From Burkholderiales bacterium RIFCSPHIGHO2_01_FULL_63_240 (lineage in GTDB: Bacteria; Pseudomonadota; Gammaproteobacteria; Burkholderiales; Burkholderiaceae_C), in contig MERU01000006.1 in assembly GCA_001770725.1 (NCBI GenBank), forward strand, positions 372,001-436,000: DNA of 64,000 nt, in the 5' to 3' direction. The position numbers and the translations under genes are program-made. How positions within the stretch are numbered: position 1 is the stretch's first letter; every line of letters starts with the position of its first letter. The notes beneath the pieces were generated by a model. It was not told where the DNA came from and did not search any database. It was given only the letters and a program-made list of their open reading frames with translations. Shown here in pieces: positions 60,585-64,000 of this stretch.

Positions 60585-61385
60585 ATGAAGTTCGCATTCA
60601 AGAGCCTGGTTGTCGCTTCTTCCCTGATCGCCGCAGGCCTGTCGAGCGCCGGCGCCGTCACCATTTCGACCTCTGGTTCGGTCACCTCCGGTGACTGGAG
60701 CCTGTCCGGCCTGACCGGCACTGGTACCCTGAGCTTTTCCACCACCCTGATCGGTGCCCTGAACGCTGGTGGCGTGCAGGTCTCTCAGGTCGACCCCGCT
60801 GTGGTCACTTCGACCAAGCGCACCAACGGCAAGTACAGCGCCATCTCTGCTGCCGCTCCGATCAGCTCGCTGACCGGCACCCAAACCGGTTCCGTCTTCG
60901 CTGCCAACAGCGTGTCCACCCTGGGTGGCGCTCTGCAGACCGCTGAAGCCGACGATTTCACCACCACCGGTGGCTCGCTGGCCATCACCAACCTGCGCGT
61001 CGACCTGGACGCCAAGAAGGTGTACGCCACCCTGGTTGGCGCCAACGGCGTGGGCACTGTCAACAATCTGTACCTGTGGGACATTGCCACGGTCACGGGT
61101 GCGACCTCCGGTACCTTGCTGGAAGGCGTGAACACCTACACCAACGAACTGACTGGCCTGAAGATCAACGCCAACGCCTTCTCGCTGTTCTCGCAAGCCC
61201 TGGGCCTGACCCAAGCTGGCAATGATGCGCTGGCCACGGTGACCGACTTCGGTAAGATCTCCTCGACCTTGTCGTTCAACGCTACCAAGGTTGCAACGCC
61301 TGCCGTGCCCGAGCCCTCGACCTATGCCCTGATGGGCGTGGGCTTGCTCGGCATCGCTGCTGCTGCCCGTCGCCGCGCCAAGTGA
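60585..61385 (+). CDS. PEP-CTERM protein, tandem copy 3
   Basis: 266 residues with the same layout: signal peptide SLVVASSLIAAGLSSAGA, shared blocks STKRTNGKYSAISAAAP and LTGLKINANAFSLFSQALGL, and C-terminal VPEPSTYALMGVGLLGIAA plus RRRAK. The copies differ mainly at the N-terminus and near residue 180. ATG 60585 behind CGTGGAG. Upstream 60306-60584 has no gene. Confidence 0.95.
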   Translation: MKFAFKSLVVASSLIAAGLSSAGAVTISTSGSVTSGDWSLSGLTGTGTLSFSTTLIGALNAGGVQVSQVDPAVVTSTKRTNGKYSAISAAAPISSLTGTQTGSVFAANSVSTLGGALQTAEADDFTTTGGSLAITNLRVDLDAKKVYATLVGANGVGTVNNLYLWDIATVTGATSGTLLEGVNTYTNELTGLKINANAFSLFSQALGLTQAGNDALATVTDFGKISSTLSFNATKVATPAVPEPSTYALMGVGLLGIAAAARRRAK

Positions 61386-61392
61386 TCTCTTT

Positions 61393-61465
61393 CCCCTCAC
61401 CGCGCCTTCCAAGCGGTGAGGGGGTTGAGTCAGAGCCGCTCGCATGATCCGTGAGCGGCTTTTTT
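61393..61465 (+). terminator. Double hairpin terminator after PEP-CTERM copy 3
   Basis: CCCCTCACCGC pairs with GCGGTGAGGGG (61393-61424). AGCCGCTC pairs with GAGCGGCT (61434-61460) and is followed by a run of T. Confidence 0.9.
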
Positions 61466-61526
61466 GCTGATAAAAAGAATCGGTTCACATCAAGTCCCGC
61501 TCAGCGGGCCCCAGATAGGAGACGGT

Positions 61527-62666
61527 ATGGGTAAAGATGGTTTTCCCATCAAGGCGGCAGCTTGGCTGGCCTTGGCAGCGATGTTCTTGAGCGTGGCGCC
61601 AAATGCGGCGGCCCAGGCGAACTCCATTTTCCCAAAAGGTTGGGACAGCAATGTGCGTGATCGTTTGTTCATGCGCTTGGGCTATACCAGTGTGCTGACC
61701 AAAACCAAATCCGACGATGCTCGTGATATCACTGGGCCGGCAGTGACGCGTCAAGACCTCATTGATGCCTTCAACAAAGGGCAGCAAATGAGCGAGGACT
61801 GCGACAATGCGCTGCCCTCTTGCGAAGAGTATTTCAACGACAACAACGGCGGCAACGATTACTTCCAGGCCAAGAATCTCTTGATCGGTTACCTGGATAA
61901 TCTGGGCATGAATGGTCTGGGCACGCCGACCGGCATCAAGGTCAAAGCCGAAAAGCAGGTCGGTACACCAACGGTTTCGGTTGGTTTTTGGCTGGATGAT
62001 GACCGAAAATGGTTGCTGGAGGGTTTTGTCCTTGCCGCCCCCATGGAAGTCAAGATCTACGGTGATGGGGTTCGCGCTAACGGTAGCCCCAATGGACTGA
62101 ACGGTCGCCACATCGTGACCACCAAACTCTTGCCGCCATTGGTCATTGGCAGCTATCACTTTGGTAATCGCGATAGCTGGATTCGCCCGTACTTGGGGGT
62201 CGGTGCAACATATGCCGTGTTCTTTGGCGCGCGCACCACGAGCTTTTTCGATCAGTACCAGGGCGGGAAAACCACGGTTTCCACCAAGAACACGTTCGGC
62301 GCTGGGCCTTTCGTGGGGCTTGCCAGTCCGATCAACGATGACTGGCACGTTAACGTCAGCGTCGGCCAAATCAAGATGGATACCACGGCACGTTTGGTGA
62401 CAAGTGGAACGCAAATCCAAAGTGGTGCTGCGGTGATTCAGGATTATCCGAACACGGACCCATACAACATCGTCAAGGCCATCAATTTTGGCGAAGGACT
62501 CTGGAAGCGAGATAACCCCGGCAAGGCCAACGGACTGACCACCACCCTGATGGAGTTGGTCAAGCGCAACCGCGGTGGTGACAGCGACCTGGGTACTTTC
62601 GTGCGGGAACAGAAAATCAAGTTGACCAACACGATCGTTACAGTGAGCGTGGGGCGGTCTTTTTGA
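61527..62666 (+). CDS. Long OmpW-family outer membrane protein
   Basis: 379 residues. Signal peptide ending AAAQA, then LFMRLGYTSVLTKTKSDDAR, later VSVGFWLDDDRKWLLEGFVLAAPMEVKI, GSYHFGNRDSWIRPYLGVGATYAVFF and a C-terminal Phe (VSVGRSF), all OmpW-like. It is far longer than the usual 210 or so residues because of two inserts (about 75-145 and 290-360), so extracellular loops are probably enlarged. Lower GC than neighbours. A role in small hydrophobic molecule uptake is likely. Confidence 0.85.
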   Translation: MGKDGFPIKAAAWLALAAMFLSVAPNAAAQANSIFPKGWDSNVRDRLFMRLGYTSVLTKTKSDDARDITGPAVTRQDLIDAFNKGQQMSEDCDNALPSCEEYFNDNNGGNDYFQAKNLLIGYLDNLGMNGLGTPTGIKVKAEKQVGTPTVSVGFWLDDDRKWLLEGFVLAAPMEVKIYGDGVRANGSPNGLNGRHIVTTKLLPPLVIGSYHFGNRDSWIRPYLGVGATYAVFFGARTTSFFDQYQGGKTTVSTKNTFGAGPFVGLASPINDDWHVNVSVGQIKMDTTARLVTSGTQIQSGAAVIQDYPNTDPYNIVKAINFGEGLWKRDNPGKANGLTTTLMELVKRNRGGDSDLGTFVREQKIKLTNTIVTVSVGRSF

Positions 62667-62731
62667 TCCTCCGATGCGGTTGAGGTGAGGATGTGACGAT
62701 CCTCGTTTCCTGATTAGGTTCGCCATCCAGC

Positions 62732-62761
62732 AAAGCCTGTGACTTCGGTTGCAGGCTTTTT
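62732..62761 (+). terminator. Terminator of OmpW-like gene
   Basis: AAAGCCTG and CAGGCTTT around a 12-base loop, followed by T residues. Confidence 0.85.
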
Positions 62762-62934
62762 CATTTTTGGGCCTGGTTGTCAAATTTCACTCGATGGATC
62801 AGGTCGATGATGAGTGGTTGATGTTTTCGCTGCCGGAGTACCGAATCAAATGTGATCGGCGGCTGGCAAAACCGTCGTCGAATATGACCAGTTCGGGCAA
62901 CCCCGAATGATGGGGCGCGAAAAATACCCAATGT

Positions 62935-62958
62935 AAACCCTGAATCACCAGGGTTTTT
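62935..62958 (+). terminator. Second hairpin with T-run in 62667-63059 spacer
   Basis: AAACCCTG and CAGGGTTT around AATCAC, with a run of T. It is about 100 bases before the next gene, so it could be an attenuator or the end of a short unrecognised transcript. The spacer has no gene and is less GC-rich than the genome. Confidence 0.55.
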
Positions 62959-63059
62959 CGGGAGGCGAGGCATTGGTTCGGGGGGTGCTTTTGTCCTGGT
63001 AATGGGAAAAGATTAACTCACAGCGATGCGCTGCTATCTCACCCCAACAGGAGCCCCTC

Positions 63060-63749
63060 ATGTTCAAGAAGATGACCATTCAATCGATCAAGCTCTCGAC
63101 GCTGGCCGCAGCCGCTGTGCTGGCAGGCCAAGCCCAGGCTGGCACGTTGCTGGTCCTGCCCCTGCAAGGCACCATCTCCAACTCCGTCCAGACCTTCTCC
63201 AAGGACGCGACCAACGGTTTCCGCGCACTGGAAATCACCGTTGTCGGCAAGGGCAATGGCACGGCTGTTGAAAACACCACCGATTCGTTCAACTTCCCCG
63301 TCACCAAGGTCGTGATCGGCACCAAGCTGAACATCGCTTCGGGCTCCGCTGTGGGCTCTGCCTTGTACATCTCCCGCATTGACTACGACACCGAAGGTGA
63401 GCCGGAAGTGGGTGTGACGCTCGCCAACTTCACCATCAACTACGAAACGAAGCAAGTGCTGGCTGACACCACGGCCAAGGGCGGCACCACCACCACCCAA
63501 ATGCCCCTGTACAACTTCAACACGCAGACCCCCCTGGCACTGAAGTACAAGTTCCCCCTGACGATCACTGGCAACGAACTCCTGAACGATCTGCGCCTGA
63601 CGGATCAAGCCAAGGCTGCCATGATCTCCAGCCTGAACCTGCCCGTGTTTGCTGTGCCCCTGCTGAATAACGACTTCGGCACGCTCACCCAGAACATCAG
63701 CACCAACCTGCGCAAGAAGGCTGTGTCCACCACGCCTTACACCCCGTAA
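63060..63749 (+). CDS. Secreted protein, possible remote relative of the PEP-CTERM trio
   Basis: 229 residues. Signal peptide IKLSTLAAAAVLAGQAQA. The core TLANFTINYETKQVLADT lines up with TNLRVDLTAKKVYATL of the trio, and NELLNDLRLTDQAKAA...NNDFGTL with NAFSLF...NDALATVTDFGKI. It lacks a PEP-CTERM tail and ends in TPYTP. An ACAGGAGCCCC site precedes the ATG. Homology is an eyeball alignment only. Otherwise a protein of unknown function. Confidence 0.82.
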   Translation: MFKKMTIQSIKLSTLAAAAVLAGQAQAGTLLVLPLQGTISNSVQTFSKDATNGFRALEITVVGKGNGTAVENTTDSFNFPVTKVVIGTKLNIASGSAVGSALYISRIDYDTEGEPEVGVTLANFTINYETKQVLADTTAKGGTTTTQMPLYNFNTQTPLALKYKFPLTITGNELLNDLRLTDQAKAAMISSLNLPVFAVPLLNNDFGTLTQNISTNLRKKAVSTTPYTP

Positions 63750-63871
63750 CTTCGGGTTGTTTTCAGCTTTGCCCTGTGCTCGATGTGGGGCACATTAGGC
63801 GCTCATCTACGGGGTCTCTTCCAATGGAGCAAATTGCGACATTTGGTAGAACCCCGTATTCGCATACTCCA

Positions 63872-63946
63872 ATCGGGGGAGGGACTTCCCCCGATGCGTG
63901 ACTTCCGCACGGGCTTATTCAGCCCCTCCCCCCGGTCCACGGGGGG
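63872..63946. other. Two GC-rich hairpins near the end
   Basis: ATCGGGGGA (63872-63880) pairs with TCCCCCGAT (63887-63895); CCCCCCG (63928-63934) pairs with CGGGGGG (63940-63946). No T-run follows. They may be RNA structures or operators of a gene beyond the window. Confidence 0.4.
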
Positions 63947-64000
63947 GTGAATACATGTGCGCTCATCCATGATTGTTGCAAGCGCCAACCACACATGACC

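Noticed and set aside
58425-61385. Repeats considered as CRISPR or insertion element
   Set aside because: The repeated blocks are in-frame coding sequence of three paralogues, without short regular repeats and spacers or a transposase.

Overview
The window is GC-rich DNA from a betaproteobacterium. Gene content (complete Mo-nitrogenase cluster, FixABCX, an isc-type nif operon, FbpABC, PEP-CTERM proteins, the rplM-rpsI-argC-bactofilin-erpA-anmK-M23-tyrS block) and codon use point to a nitrogen-fixing member of the Burkholderiales, probably of the Leptothrix/Rubrivivax/Ideonella type. The genus is an inference.

Region 1 (1-29 kb) is a nif island. On the plus strand: an accessory operon entering from upstream (LRV Fe-S protein, two NifZ, NifS, NifT, small unknowns, a DegT-fold protein, a SIR2-like protein, a [2Fe-2S] ferredoxin); nifHDK plus two unknown genes; nifEN-nifX-DUF269-CCE_0567-fdxB. 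On the minus strand: truncated hemoglobin/unknown/FmdB; nifV-cysE-nifW-fixABCX-FeS protein-TPR; and iscS-iscU-two A-type carriers-hscA-fdx. Sigma-54 (-24/-12) promoters can be read in front of nifH, nifE, nifV, iscS and the truncated hemoglobin gene. A NifA-type site (TGT-N10-ACA) lies between the divergent nifH and hemoglobin promoters. Together these genes make Fe-S clusters, homocitrate, FeMo-co and low-potential electrons for nitrogenase. nifB, nifA, nifQ and nifU are not in the window.

Region 2 (29-46.5 kb) is mixed housekeeping: yccA/nhaR, bioF, a degenerate HD-GYP protein, miaB, murU, an iron ABC transporter fbpABC with Fur-like boxes, a desaturase with an AraC regulator, and a histidine kinase/EAL response-regulator pair.

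Region 3 (46.7-58 kb) holds tRNA(CAU), htpG with a heat-shock promoter, rplM-rpsI with a structured leader, argC, a DUF6776-like protein, bactofilin, housekeeping erpA, anmK, an M23 peptidase and tyrS.

Region 4 (58-64 kb) is a surface/secreted gene set: three tandem paralogous PEP-CTERM proteins, an unusually long OmpW-like protein, and a secreted protein that looks like a remote relative of the PEP-CTERM trio without the sorting tail. No rRNA, CRISPR, insertion sequence or phage gene was seen.

The most unusual signals are two adjacent genes in the nif accessory operon (a DegT aminotransferase homologue and a SIR2-like protein) that both seem to lack their family's catalytic residue, and the truncated hemoglobin gene that appears to share a NifA site with nifH.
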